From JBLIOB01 sp047639575 (lineage in GTDB: Bacteria; Bacteroidota; Bacteroidia; Flavobacteriales_D; Parvicellaceae), in NCBI GenBank assembly GCA_047639575.1, contig JBLIOB010000114.1:1-12120 (forward strand): a DNA stretch of 12,120 nt, given 5' to 3'. Numbering within the stretch: the first letter of the stretch is position 1; every line of letters starts with the position of its first letter. Positions 5,297-12,120 of the stretch are shown piece by piece. The position numbers were made by a program, and so were the translations under genes. The notes beneath the pieces were generated by a model. That model had not been told where the DNA came from, did no database searches, and saw only the letters and a list, made by a program, of their open reading frames with translations.

Positions 5297-6912
5297 TCCT
5301 TAATTACTTCATACCGCACCTTTTTGTGCAAGGCTAGTAATTCAAATTCTTCCAACATGGTGTAGATATCCGGGTGCATGTAATGCGCCTGCCTTGTATC
5401 CACAATCACCATAGAATGTTCTGGAGCTTTATTAAATTGTGAAAGTAGCTTCGATTTGCTTAGAAAAGTAACGTTGTTGATGAGCTTAATTTTCATCGTT
5501 TGAGTTCCTTTAACTTCGGAGTTACTTATTTCCATGAAGCTTCCAAATGCTTTGTGGAAAAAGAGCTTAAATTTCGACCCTAGTGTTCCGTCCTTTTCCG
5601 CCTTGCTTACTTCTATGTAGTTTGCATAAGCTTTGAAGAGAATGAAAATAGCGGAAATAACAAATCCAATTGCAACCCCTTTTAATAGATCAGTAAATAG
5701 CATAAACACTACCGTAGCAATAAATGGAACAAACTGAACCCATCCTTGCTTGTACATATTTATAAACGTAGATGGTTTTGCCAATTTATATCCTACTATT
5801 GTTAATACCGCAGCTAGAGCCGCGATTGGAATCATATTTAACAAAAACGGAATCAATAATACCGCCACCAAAAGAAGTATTCCGTGCAGAATTGCTGAAG
5901 CTTTAGTCCTCCCTCCTGCTTGAATATTTGCAGAACTTCTAACGATAACCTGGGTAATTGGAATTCCACCAATCATGCAGGCCATAACGTTTCCTATTCC
6001 CTGCGCGATTAATTCTCGATTAGTTGGTGTACTGTGTTTATAGTGTGGATCTAACTTATCTGTTGCTTCAACACAAAGTAATGTTTCAACGCTAGCCACC
6101 AATGCGATTACAGCACCAAGCGTCCAAACTCTATAATCGGTAATATATTCCCAAGCTGGTAGTTTAATATGTTGAGCCATTCCAGCCCAACTATCTTCTA
6201 TTGGAATATTTACAAAATGTTCTGAACTAATAGCAAACATGCCTGTTTCACCAAAAGACAATGCTAATAAAATGGAAGAGACAACTACCAATAGCGGTCC
6301 TGGAATGATACTTAGAACTTTATTTTTCTGTATCGGTTTAAGTTGCCAGATAATTAGAATTGCCAAAGAGATGACAGATAGCACGATCGCACCCGGACTA
6401 AAGAACCTAAAAATATTGCCGAATTCAGAAAAAGTGGTTTCACCGTCTTGCTGAAAAAACGCGAAATCGCCTTCTACATCAGCGTCATAACCGAATAAAT
6501 GAGGTATTTGTTTCAGGAAAATAATGATTCCTATACCGGTTAGCATACCTGTGATTACTGATGAAGGGAACAACATTGCTAATTTCCCTGCTCTCAGGAG
6601 TCCAAATATTATTTGAAGAACTCCGGCAATTACGCCTGCCACTAGAAAAGCTTCAAAACTTCCTAAATCAGCGATTCCTCCCAGAACGATTACTGCAAGA
6701 CCTGCTGCCGGGCCACTTACTCCTAAGGAAGATTTACTAATAGAGCCTACTACAATTCCTCCAATTACTCCGGCTATTAACCCTGAAAGTAACGGTGCCC
6801 CACTTGCTAAAGCAATACCTAAACAAAGAGGTAATGCAACGAAAAACACAACTACACTAGCTGGTAAATCATTTTTTAAATTTGAGAAAATCCCGTGTCG
6901 ATTCTTTTTCAC
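5275..6912 (-). CDS. SulP-family inorganic anion transporter with C-terminal STAS-like domain
   Basis: 545 residues starting at GTG (no in-frame ATG is close upstream). Residues ~10-430 are the SLC26/SulP membrane domain of about a dozen hydrophobic segments: DLPASVVVFFVALPLCLGIALA (15-36), SGPAAGLAVIVLG (66-78), FPSSVITGMLTGIGIII (115-131), SVETLLCVEATDKLDP (274-289) and GGIPITQVIVRSSANIQAGGRTK (315-337) are the family's conserved stretches. Residues ~468-538 form a short STAS-like tail; its usual D-x-S phosphosite region reads VIVDTRQAHY, so a standard STAS phosphoserine is not evident. Substrate may be bicarbonate, sulfate or another anion; the sequence does not decide, although this subfamily is close to proteobacterial SulP proteins linked to carbonic anhydrase. 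No carbonic anhydrase gene is present here. It follows the two-component genes by 84 bp and precedes uspA. The C-terminus may be truncated by an 8-bp repeat expansion. Confidence 0.9.
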   Translation of the reverse strand: MKKNRHGIFSNLKNDLPASVVVFFVALPLCLGIALASGAPLLSGLIAGVIGGIVVGSISKSSLGVSGPAAGLAVIVLGGIADLGSFEAFLVAGVIAGVLQIIFGLLRAGKLAMLFPSSVITGMLTGIGIIIFLKQIPHLFGYDADVEGDFAFFQQDGETTFSEFGNIFRFFSPGAIVLSVISLAILIIWQLKPIQKNKVLSIIPGPLLVVVSSILLALSFGETGMFAISSEHFVNIPIEDSWAGMAQHIKLPAWEYITDYRVWTLGAVIALVASVETLLCVEATDKLDPHYKHSTPTNRELIAQGIGNVMACMIGGIPITQVIVRSSANIQAGGRTKASAILHGILLLVAVLLIPFLLNMIPIAALAAVLTIVGYKLAKPSTFINMYKQGWVQFVPFIATVVFMLFTDLLKGVAIGFVISAIFILFKAYANYIEVSKAEKDGTLGSKFKLFFHKAFGSFMEISNSEVKGTQTMKIKLINNVTFLSKSKLLSQFNKAPEHSMVIVDTRQAHYMHPDIYTMLEEFELLALHKKVRYEVIKETEELKN

Positions 6913-6934
6913 AATTGAACTTTTTAATTCAATG

Positions 6935-6942
6935 CAAGAATA
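6935..6942 (-). promoter_or_regulatory. Possible -7 box upstream of the SulP gene
   Basis: TATTCTTG on the minus strand differs from TAnnTTTG at one base and lies 22 bp before the GTG start. A 6-bp inverted repeat (ATTGAA/TTCAAT) lies between it and the start. It would allow SulP-uspA to be transcribed apart from the two-component genes. The single mismatch makes it weak evidence. Confidence 0.25.
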
Positions 6943-6996
6943 AAGCAGGAGTATTAAGCTGAGATTAATTCGACATTAAAATCAGATTAGAATTAC

Positions 6997-8361
6997 CTAA
7001 TTTTTCAATTCCAAACGTGGAATCTCAACTGTAACGTGGGTTCCTTCATGTAAAGTGGAATCAATTTTTAATGACCCATGATGCAATTCAATGATTTTAG
7101 CTGTTAAAGTCAGTCCAATTCCGGAACCTTTCGTTCTAAGGGTATTTTTACCTCTGTAAAATGGTTTTTTGATATTATCTAGGTCCTTTTTCGAAATTCC
7201 AATCCCCGAATCAATAATTTCTAGAATTAAGAGCTCATCGCGCTCAGCCAATCGAACTTCAACCGGTTTATTTGAAGAGAATTTGCAGGCATTGTCCAAT
7301 AAATTAACCAACATAGTTTTCAATAGACCTGTATTTCCTTTAACGAGAGCAGGGTTTCGTTGACTTCCCAGGCTATGGTTAAATGAAATGTTGTTTTCTT
7401 GATTTGAAAACCCGTAAGTGAGTATACTTTGCTCAATAAAATCAACAAATTGAATATTTTCAAAGCTAAGCTGGTCGCCTTTACCTGATACTTTGGACAA
7501 CTGAAGTAAATTAGTTACCGTTGAATTTAATCGTTCTGCTTCTAGCATAATAGATTGCAATGAATCTACATACTCCTCCTGCGATCGCGCTTTGCTCAAA
7601 GCAACCTCTGCCTCTCCCATTATAGCAGTTAGTGGATTTCTAATCTCATGAGAAGCGTTAGAAATAAACAAGCGCTGTGAATCAAACGAGTCTTGCAGAC
7701 GATCTAGCAATCGATTAAACGCTATAGCCAATTCTCCAATCTCATCGTCTGGATTATGTACTGTTAATCTAAGATGAAGACTTTCCGCTCCAATCTTATC
7801 TGCTTTTCGAATTTTTATGGAAATTGGTAAAAGCGCTCTTTTCGTAATCAAAAAACTTCCCAAGAACACCAAAGGCACACCAATGCACACCAGTAGAAGA
7901 ATAGTGTATTTCAGAAAAGACAGGTTCTGTAAACCACTAACGTCTTTTGCCGTTACGATTACCAAATATTTCTTGCCTCTAATCTCAAAGAACTTACTAT
8001 GACCTTGACTTTCGTTATGTTCAAAGTAGTAATCATTATTACCTAACATCTTAGTTTTTAACTTCTCAGCATATTGGTATTTAAAAGCAGGAACTTTTCC
8101 AGAAACAACTTCTATTACTTCTTCTGTCTCCTCTGGTAATGTGTGTAAAAATTGATCTTTAATCTTGTTGTATTCTTCTGGACTATAGGAGCTCTTCTCC
8201 AAGAAAAAGTTTTCGGTAATACCTACCCTAGCAATAATCCGGCTGTCAAATTCGTTTTCTCGGTGAGTTGATGAGAAAAAATAAATAGTGACCCCAAAAG
8301 CAATGAAGATAAAGCTTGCAATAAAAGAAAAGGTTAGCGAAAGCCTCGTTCTAATCTTCAT
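6997..8361 (-). CDS. Membrane sensor histidine kinase (HAMP-HisKA-HATPase)
   Basis: 454 residues. TM1 at ~9-30, an extracytoplasmic sensor region ~31-150, TM2 at ~151-172, HAMP at ~173-226 and HisKA with SHEIRNPLTAI (H238 is the phospho-acceptor). The HATPase domain has N box NLLDNACKFS (353-362), G1 DSGIGI (384-389), F box FYRGKN (401-406) and G2 GSGIGLTL (412-419). All catalytic boxes are intact. The layout matches CusS/ArlS-type kinases that pair with OmpR-family regulators. The sensor region (~120 residues) shows no metal-binding cluster or other motif I can name, so the signal is unknown. Its ATG overlaps the stop of the response regulator by 4 bp (ATGA), implying translational coupling. 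The SulP transporter follows after 84 bp and is the most obvious nearby target. Confidence 0.93.
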   Translation of the reverse strand: MKIRTRLSLTFSFIASFIFIAFGVTIYFFSSTHRENEFDSRIIARVGITENFFLEKSSYSPEEYNKIKDQFLHTLPEETEEVIEVVSGKVPAFKYQYAEKLKTKMLGNNDYYFEHNESQGHSKFFEIRGKKYLVIVTAKDVSGLQNLSFLKYTILLLVCIGVPLVFLGSFLITKRALLPISIKIRKADKIGAESLHLRLTVHNPDDEIGELAIAFNRLLDRLQDSFDSQRLFISNASHEIRNPLTAIMGEAEVALSKARSQEEYVDSLQSIMLEAERLNSTVTNLLQLSKVSGKGDQLSFENIQFVDFIEQSILTYGFSNQENNISFNHSLGSQRNPALVKGNTGLLKTMLVNLLDNACKFSSNKPVEVRLAERDELLILEIIDSGIGISKKDLDNIKKPFYRGKNTLRTKGSGIGLTLTAKIIELHHGSLKIDSTLHEGTHVTVEIPRLELKN

Positions 8362-9044
8362 GTCCTGTCTTTAATTACATATCCCATTCCAATTACTGTC
8401 TTGATTAATTTGTCCTCAAAACCAGCATCAATTTTCTTTCGCAGGTAGTTGACATAGACATCTATTACGTTGGTTCCTAAATCAAAGCCAACCTCCCAAA
8501 CATTTTCTAAAATATCTACACGAGAAACTACAATGTTCTTGTTCTTTAAGAGGTATTCAAGGAACTTAAACTCTCTCGCTGTAAGCTCAATTTCTTTACC
8601 TCCTCTATGCACTTCCTTTGTTCTTAAATTCAATGTAAGATCATCTGCTTCTAATAATTTAGCTGCTGTACTTTCGCTCCCGTTGCTTCGTCTAGATAAA
8701 GCTCGAATTCTAGCTAATAGCTCTTGAAATTTAAATGGTTTAGTTAAATAATCATCCGCTCCAGACTCTAGTCCGAGCACAACATCATCTGTTGTACCTA
8801 ACGCTGTAAGCATTAAAATAGGCACTTTTAATCCAAGTTCATTTCTTATCTTACCACAGAGGTCAATGCCATTCATACCTGGCATTACTACGTCAACTAT
8901 AATTATGTCTTGTTCCGTTTGGCTCGCCAGTTTAAAACCTGAAACACCATCGAAAGCCTGAGTTACCTCATACCCTTGTTCCTGCAATCCTTTTTTAATA
9001 AAGGAAGAAACGGATGCTTCATCTTCAACGACTAGAATTTTCAT
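8358..9044 (-). CDS. OmpR/PhoB-family response regulator
   Basis: 228 residues. The receiver domain (1-~118) opens with MKILVVEDEASV; it has the acidic pair E8/D9, phospho-acceptor D51 in IIIVDVVMPGMNG, T80 in LMLTALG and K102 in LTKPFKFQEL. The C-terminal winged helix (~130-226) carries ELTAREFKFLEYLLKN (143-158) and ends TVIGMGYVIK, the standard OmpR-type wing. It is first in a probable operon with the overlapping kinase gene. A TAnnTTTG box (9049-9056) ends four bases before the ATG. The close family look is CusR/QseB-like, but the regulated genes cannot be told from the protein; the downstream SulP and Usp genes are candidates. Confidence 0.95.
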   Translation of the reverse strand: MKILVVEDEASVSSFIKKGLQEQGYEVTQAFDGVSGFKLASQTEQDIIIVDVVMPGMNGIDLCGKIRNELGLKVPILMLTALGTTDDVVLGLESGADDYLTKPFKFQELLARIRALSRRSNGSESTAAKLLEADDLTLNLRTKEVHRGGKEIELTAREFKFLEYLLKNKNIVVSRVDILENVWEVGFDLGTNVIDVYVNYLRKKIDAGFEDKLIKTVIGMGYVIKDRT

Positions 9045-9048
9045 GGCA

Positions 9049-9056
9049 CAAATGTA
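9049..9056 (-). promoter_or_regulatory. -7 box immediately before the response regulator start
   Basis: TACATTTG on the minus strand matches TAnnTTTG. Four bases (TGCC) separate it from the ATG, predicting an almost leaderless transcript. No good -33 TTTG is visible at the usual distance; a short dyad TCTAATCATTAGA at 9091-9103 lies ~35 bp upstream and could be a regulator site. Confidence 0.45.
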
Positions 9057-9160
9057 AGTCGGTCTAATTGAAATAGAATAAGGAATTTAATCTAATCATT
9101 AGAAATCGCCTTATTACGGAAATTGCTTGAACAATTGCAGCTCGTATTATATCCAGATCA

Positions 9161-9463
9161 TTACTTAATCACACTAAAAGTGCTTCTCGTATTTTCAACT
9201 TTTAATTCGATAAAGTAAGCTCCGAAAGCTCCTGGAACGTTAAGTTTAACTTGATCTCCGAATGGTACCTGAATAATTTTAACTTCTTTACCTATTAGAT
9301 TGATGATCCTTATTGTAAGGAGATCAGATACTTTTTCTAAATCTATAGTTAGCTCTCCTTAAGTTGGGTTAGGATAAATATCCAAATCCATAACTTTTAA
9401 ATCATCCAGAAAACTGGCAGGACCTTGGTTAATCGTCAAATTTTCACATTCTATTATTGGATA
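9161..9463 (-). pseudogene. Remnant of a T9SS cargo gene: decayed type A C-terminal sorting domain
   Basis: In the 548-bp gap between the response regulator and the next gene, the minus strand holds a translatable relic. After a TAA at 9466-9464 the frame reads YPIIECENLTINQGP, then LDIYPNPT, an in-frame TAA at 9361-9359, then GELTIDLEKV..LLTIRIINLIGKEVK..VPGAFGAYFIEL..STFSVIK and a stop at 9163-9161. IYPNPTxGEL plus NLIGKEV plus GAYFIEL is the standard Por secretion tail (type A CTD). One nonsense codon sits where Lys, Asn, Thr or Gln is usual, and all cargo sequence upstream is missing. It is therefore the broken end of a secreted protein gene. There is no start codon context. The rest of the gap (9464-9592 and 9057-9160) has no recognisable coding sequence. 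Confidence 0.75.
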
Positions 9464-9592
9464 TTAATTCAAGGTTAGCTGAGCGATTTAAAAAAACATG
9501 AAAAGTCATTAAACCTTTTTAACTTTAGTAAGTCCAAGTCAAAAAAATAGCCCCACTAGCTAGTTAAACCATTTTTTAAAGACCTAACTGAC

Positions 9593-10972
9593 ATGAAAAT
9601 CAAACTGATCCCTACTCTGTTAATGATCTTATTCTCATTGCCTTCATTTCTTATCGCACAATTGAATCCAAGTATTGGAGTAACTAGCTTACCAAACGAT
9701 GCAGATACTATTTGCGGTTATCCGATTCCGGTGAGCCCAGAAATGACATTTGATTCTTATCCCTTTTTCCCTGGAGATACAATTCCTGATTTTACACTTT
9801 ACGATTTAAATGGAGATTCTATCAACATGACGGAAAGACTATCAAATGGAAAACCAGTGTTAATTGTAGGCTTAAACTACACTTGTCCGTATGTTGGGAA
9901 CAAAGTCGCAATTTATAACGACATCTTTGCAAATTACAGCAGTCAAGTAGATATCATTGGTGTTTACCACTTGGAAGCACACCCAAATGATGACTTCAGT
10001 CCTAATTCAGGAACTTACGGAAATGTATCAGCGAACATGGCTCAAGGTATTATTGTGGATCAGCACAACACATATTTAGATCGTAAGCTGGCAGCACAAG
10101 ACTTAATTAATAATGAAGGATTAAACATTCCTGTGTACATCGATGGACCTTGCAATGAATGGTGGTCTAATTTTGGACCAGGCCCATCCTCTGGGTACAT
10201 TATCAATCCAAATGGAACTGTATTTGTTAAGCACGGATGGTTTGATAAAATAGTATATGGCCATGATATTTACTGTGACATTGACAGCCTTTACGGTGTT
10301 ACTTGTGCTGGAACCACTCCAGACGGATCTTTTACAATGTCGCTAATAACCAATGACACCGTATATGGCTTAATGGGAACTACCATTGACGCTGAAGCTA
10401 ATCTGATCAATTCAACTTCCTCTGACGTCTTAATAGAGATTGATCGAGACCAAAACAATTTAGGTCTAGGTTGGACAACTGCTTTATGTGCGGATGTTTG
10501 CCTCAACTCCTCAACTGATCAAATGACTTTTCTTTTGCCAGCAGGCGCGACCCAGCACTTTTACATGCACTTCTACTCAGATGATTTGACCCCTGGAACC
10601 AGTAACACCAAAGTCGTGTTCAGAAATCTCAATGACTTCTCTAATCAGTACATTCAGGATTTTTACGCGTATTCCTCCGGCACTGTTAGTATAGAAGAGC
10701 AAGAATCCAATCAAGAATCGATGAATCTATACCCGAATCCATTGTCTAACAATGAACTAACCATTCAACTTGAAACGCAAACAAACGCAGATTTTAAAAT
10801 CTCATTGATGAGTTCAAATGGCCAAAAATTGGAAACTTGGGATTATGCAGACCTGACTAGATTGGGAACGGATCAATTTAAGATCAACCTATCAGCTTAT
10901 TCTTCAGGAATGTACTTTATTCATACAGAAGGATTGAAGCACAATTTATCTCAGCGAATTGTGAAAATGTAA
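9593..10972 (+). CDS. Secreted deiodinase-like thioredoxin-fold protein with T9SS type A sorting domain
   Basis: 459 residues. Signal peptide ~1-22 (FLIAQ). Residues ~62-217 resemble the iodothyronine deiodinase family (thioredoxin fold): PDFTLYDLNGDSINM, then GLNYTCPYVGNK (93-104), where Cys98 takes the place of the catalytic selenocysteine of SCTUPPF. YHLEAHPNDDF (125-135) matches the YIEEAHPSDGW block with His130; LDRKLAAQDLI (162-172) and IPVYIDGPCNEWW (179-191) match the following conserved helix and strand, and GYIINPNGTVFVKHGW completes the fold. Residues ~245-360 are a beta-rich domain with the Cys pair CADVC (299-303). LYPNPLSNNELTI (379-391) to the C-terminal RIVKM is a type A sorting domain, so the protein is exported by T9SS to the surface or medium. 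Substrate is unknown; it may be a redoxin acting on thiols or halogenated aromatics. It stands alone, with convergent and divergent neighbours. Confidence 0.85.
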   Translation: MKIKLIPTLLMILFSLPSFLIAQLNPSIGVTSLPNDADTICGYPIPVSPEMTFDSYPFFPGDTIPDFTLYDLNGDSINMTERLSNGKPVLIVGLNYTCPYVGNKVAIYNDIFANYSSQVDIIGVYHLEAHPNDDFSPNSGTYGNVSANMAQGIIVDQHNTYLDRKLAAQDLINNEGLNIPVYIDGPCNEWWSNFGPGPSSGYIINPNGTVFVKHGWFDKIVYGHDIYCDIDSLYGVTCAGTTPDGSFTMSLITNDTVYGLMGTTIDAEANLINSTSSDVLIEIDRDQNNLGLGWTTALCADVCLNSSTDQMTFLLPAGATQHFYMHFYSDDLTPGTSNTKVVFRNLNDFSNQYIQDFYAYSSGTVSIEEQESNQESMNLYPNPLSNNELTIQLETQTNADFKISLMSSNGQKLETWDYADLTRLGTDQFKINLSAYSSGMYFIHTEGLKHNLSQRIVKM

Positions 10973-10987
10973 AAACTTATTGAATAC

Positions 10988-11860
10988 TTATAGATTCAAA
11001 TACTTCTCAACCAAGCTGCCTACTGACTGATCAACAGATTCTGCTTTAATTATTTCTAGCGTATCATCATTAAGCTCGCTCTTGCATTTGGCTTCTACTG
11101 CCAATAATGGCTGCTCATCTGGTGGCTCTGGGAATATGTTTTGCTCTTTAAATAACCTTCTTGTTACACAGGCAACTTCTTGAGCACCAGCATAATTCTT
11201 CTCCTGTTCCAAGATATAGGCTAAGGATATCAGGCCATATGCATCTTCATTCTCCGGATTGTGCAAAGCTCTTAAGTCGTAGTACTTGCCGATTAACTCA
11301 CGAGCCATCTCAAAATCTCCTTTTGCGGTAGCCACAAATGATTTATTAAAATGATCAATAGTGTACATTCCTATTTCGTCCAAAGCGAAACTAATACTCA
11401 TACTTTCATCATAAAATGCTTCAGCCCGATCCATGTTTCCTACCAGCCTCCACATCTCAGCATTCATATGTGCCCGTTTCATCATCCAAACTTTCCGACC
11501 TGATGTTTCCGCTAATTCTGCAAGTTCAACACTTAATTCTCCAAGTCTAGTCGTATCTAAAGTTCTTTGAGCATTTCTGCATAAGGAAGATAATGCTCCT
11601 CCAATCAGCGTATCATTATTGGAGTCTCGCCCAATAGCCAGTACTTGATTTGCTAATTCTATAGATTTTGCATCGTTGCCTTCTTTGAATTGCTGATATG
11701 CCTCTTTCAGCATATCCTTTGGAGATGTTTCAGTGGAGTCCGAAGCATCATGAAGCTCAATTACACCAGGAGTTGGCGCTTGAGATGCTCTTTGCTCGGC
11801 TTCACATGAGATTAAGGATAAAATTAGGACAGAAGCAATAGAATAAAAGATAGTTTTCAT
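10988..11860 (-). CDS. Lipoprotein with TPR-like helical repeats
   Basis: 290 residues. A lipoprotein signal peptide ends at LISC (Cys19), and a low-complexity polar linker follows to ~48. From ~50 onward the chain is alpha-helical, with repeats of TPR character: MLKEAYQQFKEGNDAKSIELANQVL (50-74), MNAEMWRLVGNMDRAEAFYDESMSI (132-156), NKSFVATAKGDFEMARELIGKYYDL (172-196) and LISLAYILEQEKNYAGAQEVA (210-230). These show the small-residue/Gly-D pattern at the A-B helix turns. It would sit on the periplasmic or outer face of a membrane as a scaffold. No enzymatic motif is seen. It is convergent with the deiodinase-like gene (15-bp gap, no clear terminator between them). No specific partner or function can be assigned. 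Confidence 0.75.
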   Translation of the reverse strand: MKTIFYSIASVLILSLISCEAEQRASQAPTPGVIELHDASDSTETSPKDMLKEAYQQFKEGNDAKSIELANQVLAIGRDSNNDTLIGGALSSLCRNAQRTLDTTRLGELSVELAELAETSGRKVWMMKRAHMNAEMWRLVGNMDRAEAFYDESMSISFALDEIGMYTIDHFNKSFVATAKGDFEMARELIGKYYDLRALHNPENEDAYGLISLAYILEQEKNYAGAQEVACVTRRLFKEQNIFPEPPDEQPLLAVEAKCKSELNDDTLEIIKAESVDQSVGSLVEKYLNL

Positions 11861-12041
11861 GTAAAATATTTTGATTAAATATAATCAGGATTTAATCATA
11901 GTTGAAAATTAAAACTCCCTAATTTAGATGATTGCTTGAACTAAACAGTTATAGCAACATGTCTGAATTTAATTGAAAGCCGAAAGCATTAATTAATCTG
12001 AATAACATTTTCATTTTTCCCTTTAATTAAACGGCAATGCC

Positions 12042-12049
12042 TATTTTTG
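12042..12049 (+). promoter_or_regulatory. -7 box of the gene starting at 12068
   Basis: TATTTTTG followed by CAGC matches the TAnnTTTG box and lies 18 bp before an ATG, implying a leader of roughly 14 nt. A TTTG -33 element is not apparent, though a T-rich stretch (TTTTTCCC) lies at about the right distance. Confidence 0.5.
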
Positions 12050-12067
12050 CAGCGTTAATTAGTCCAA

Positions 12068-12120
12068 ATGTCGTTTGAACCTATATTAGTTCTTGAATCT
12101 ACACACGTTTTTCCAAGCGT
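12068..12120 (+). CDS. N-terminal fragment of an unidentified protein
   Basis: ATG at 12068 opens a frame to the window edge: MSFEPILVLESTHVFPS and onward. It is preceded by a good -7 box at the right distance and by a 207-bp intergenic region divergent from the TPR lipoprotein, so it is probably a real gene start. Seventeen residues are too few to name a family; no signal peptide is apparent. Confidence 0.45.
   Translation, partial: MSFEPILVLESTHVFPS

Noticed and set aside
6913..6934. ATTGAA/TTCAAT inverted repeat in the SulP leader as a riboswitch or attenuator
   Set aside because: Six-bp AT-rich arms only, no extended conserved structure or alternative pairing visible.
10980..10999. TTGAAT...ATTCAA as a bidirectional terminator between two convergent genes
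   Set aside because: A 6-bp stem with only one G-C pair and an 8-nt loop is too weak, there is no T-run, and it overlaps the end of the lipoprotein gene.
11161..11176. TTGTTACACA resembling the candidate Crp/Fnr operator
   Set aside because: Only one half-site matches, the other arm reads GGCAAC, and it lies inside the TPR lipoprotein coding sequence.

Overview
The window looks like a chromosomal stretch from a Bacteroidota bacterium, probably a flavobacterial-type lineage. The signs are a PorP/SprF-family protein, type A and type B sorting domains of the type IX secretion system (T9SS), several TAnnTTTG-type -7 promoter boxes, few Shine-Dalgarno sequences, and low GC. I see no tRNA, rRNA, CRISPR array, transposase or phage gene.

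Left part (1-1626): the 3' end of a PorP/SprF-like gene on the + strand meets, tail to tail, a tiny lipoprotein that is almost only a type B (gliding-motility) C-terminal domain. Next comes an SUMF1/GldK-like secreted protein without catalytic cysteines.

Sulfur block (1713-4187, - strand): a Crp/Fnr regulator with a C-x5-CC motif, a three-domain persulfide dioxygenase-sulfurtransferase of CstB-like layout, and a small single-domain rhodanese. Together they read as a reactive-sulfur (sulfide/persulfide) detoxification module. A palindrome, TTTGTT-ACAC-AACAAA, just upstream of the dioxygenase is a candidate operator; a near copy lies upstream of the type B lipoprotein.

Central block (4407-9044, - strand): an OmpR-family response regulator and its histidine kinase (4-bp overlap), a SulP anion transporter with a C-terminal STAS-like domain, and a double-domain universal stress protein. 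They may form one transcription unit. The SulP stop codon lies inside three perfect tandem copies of an 8-bp repeat. Removing one copy would carry the SulP frame through the spacer to end exactly on the uspA start (TGATG), so this is either a recent frameshift, a phase-variable end or a sequence error.

Right part (9045-12120): a 548-bp gap holding the decayed C-terminal tail of a lost T9SS cargo gene; a secreted T9SS cargo whose main domain resembles iodothyronine deiodinase with Cys in place of Sec; a convergent TPR-like lipoprotein; and the first codons of an unidentified + strand gene behind a clear -7 box.
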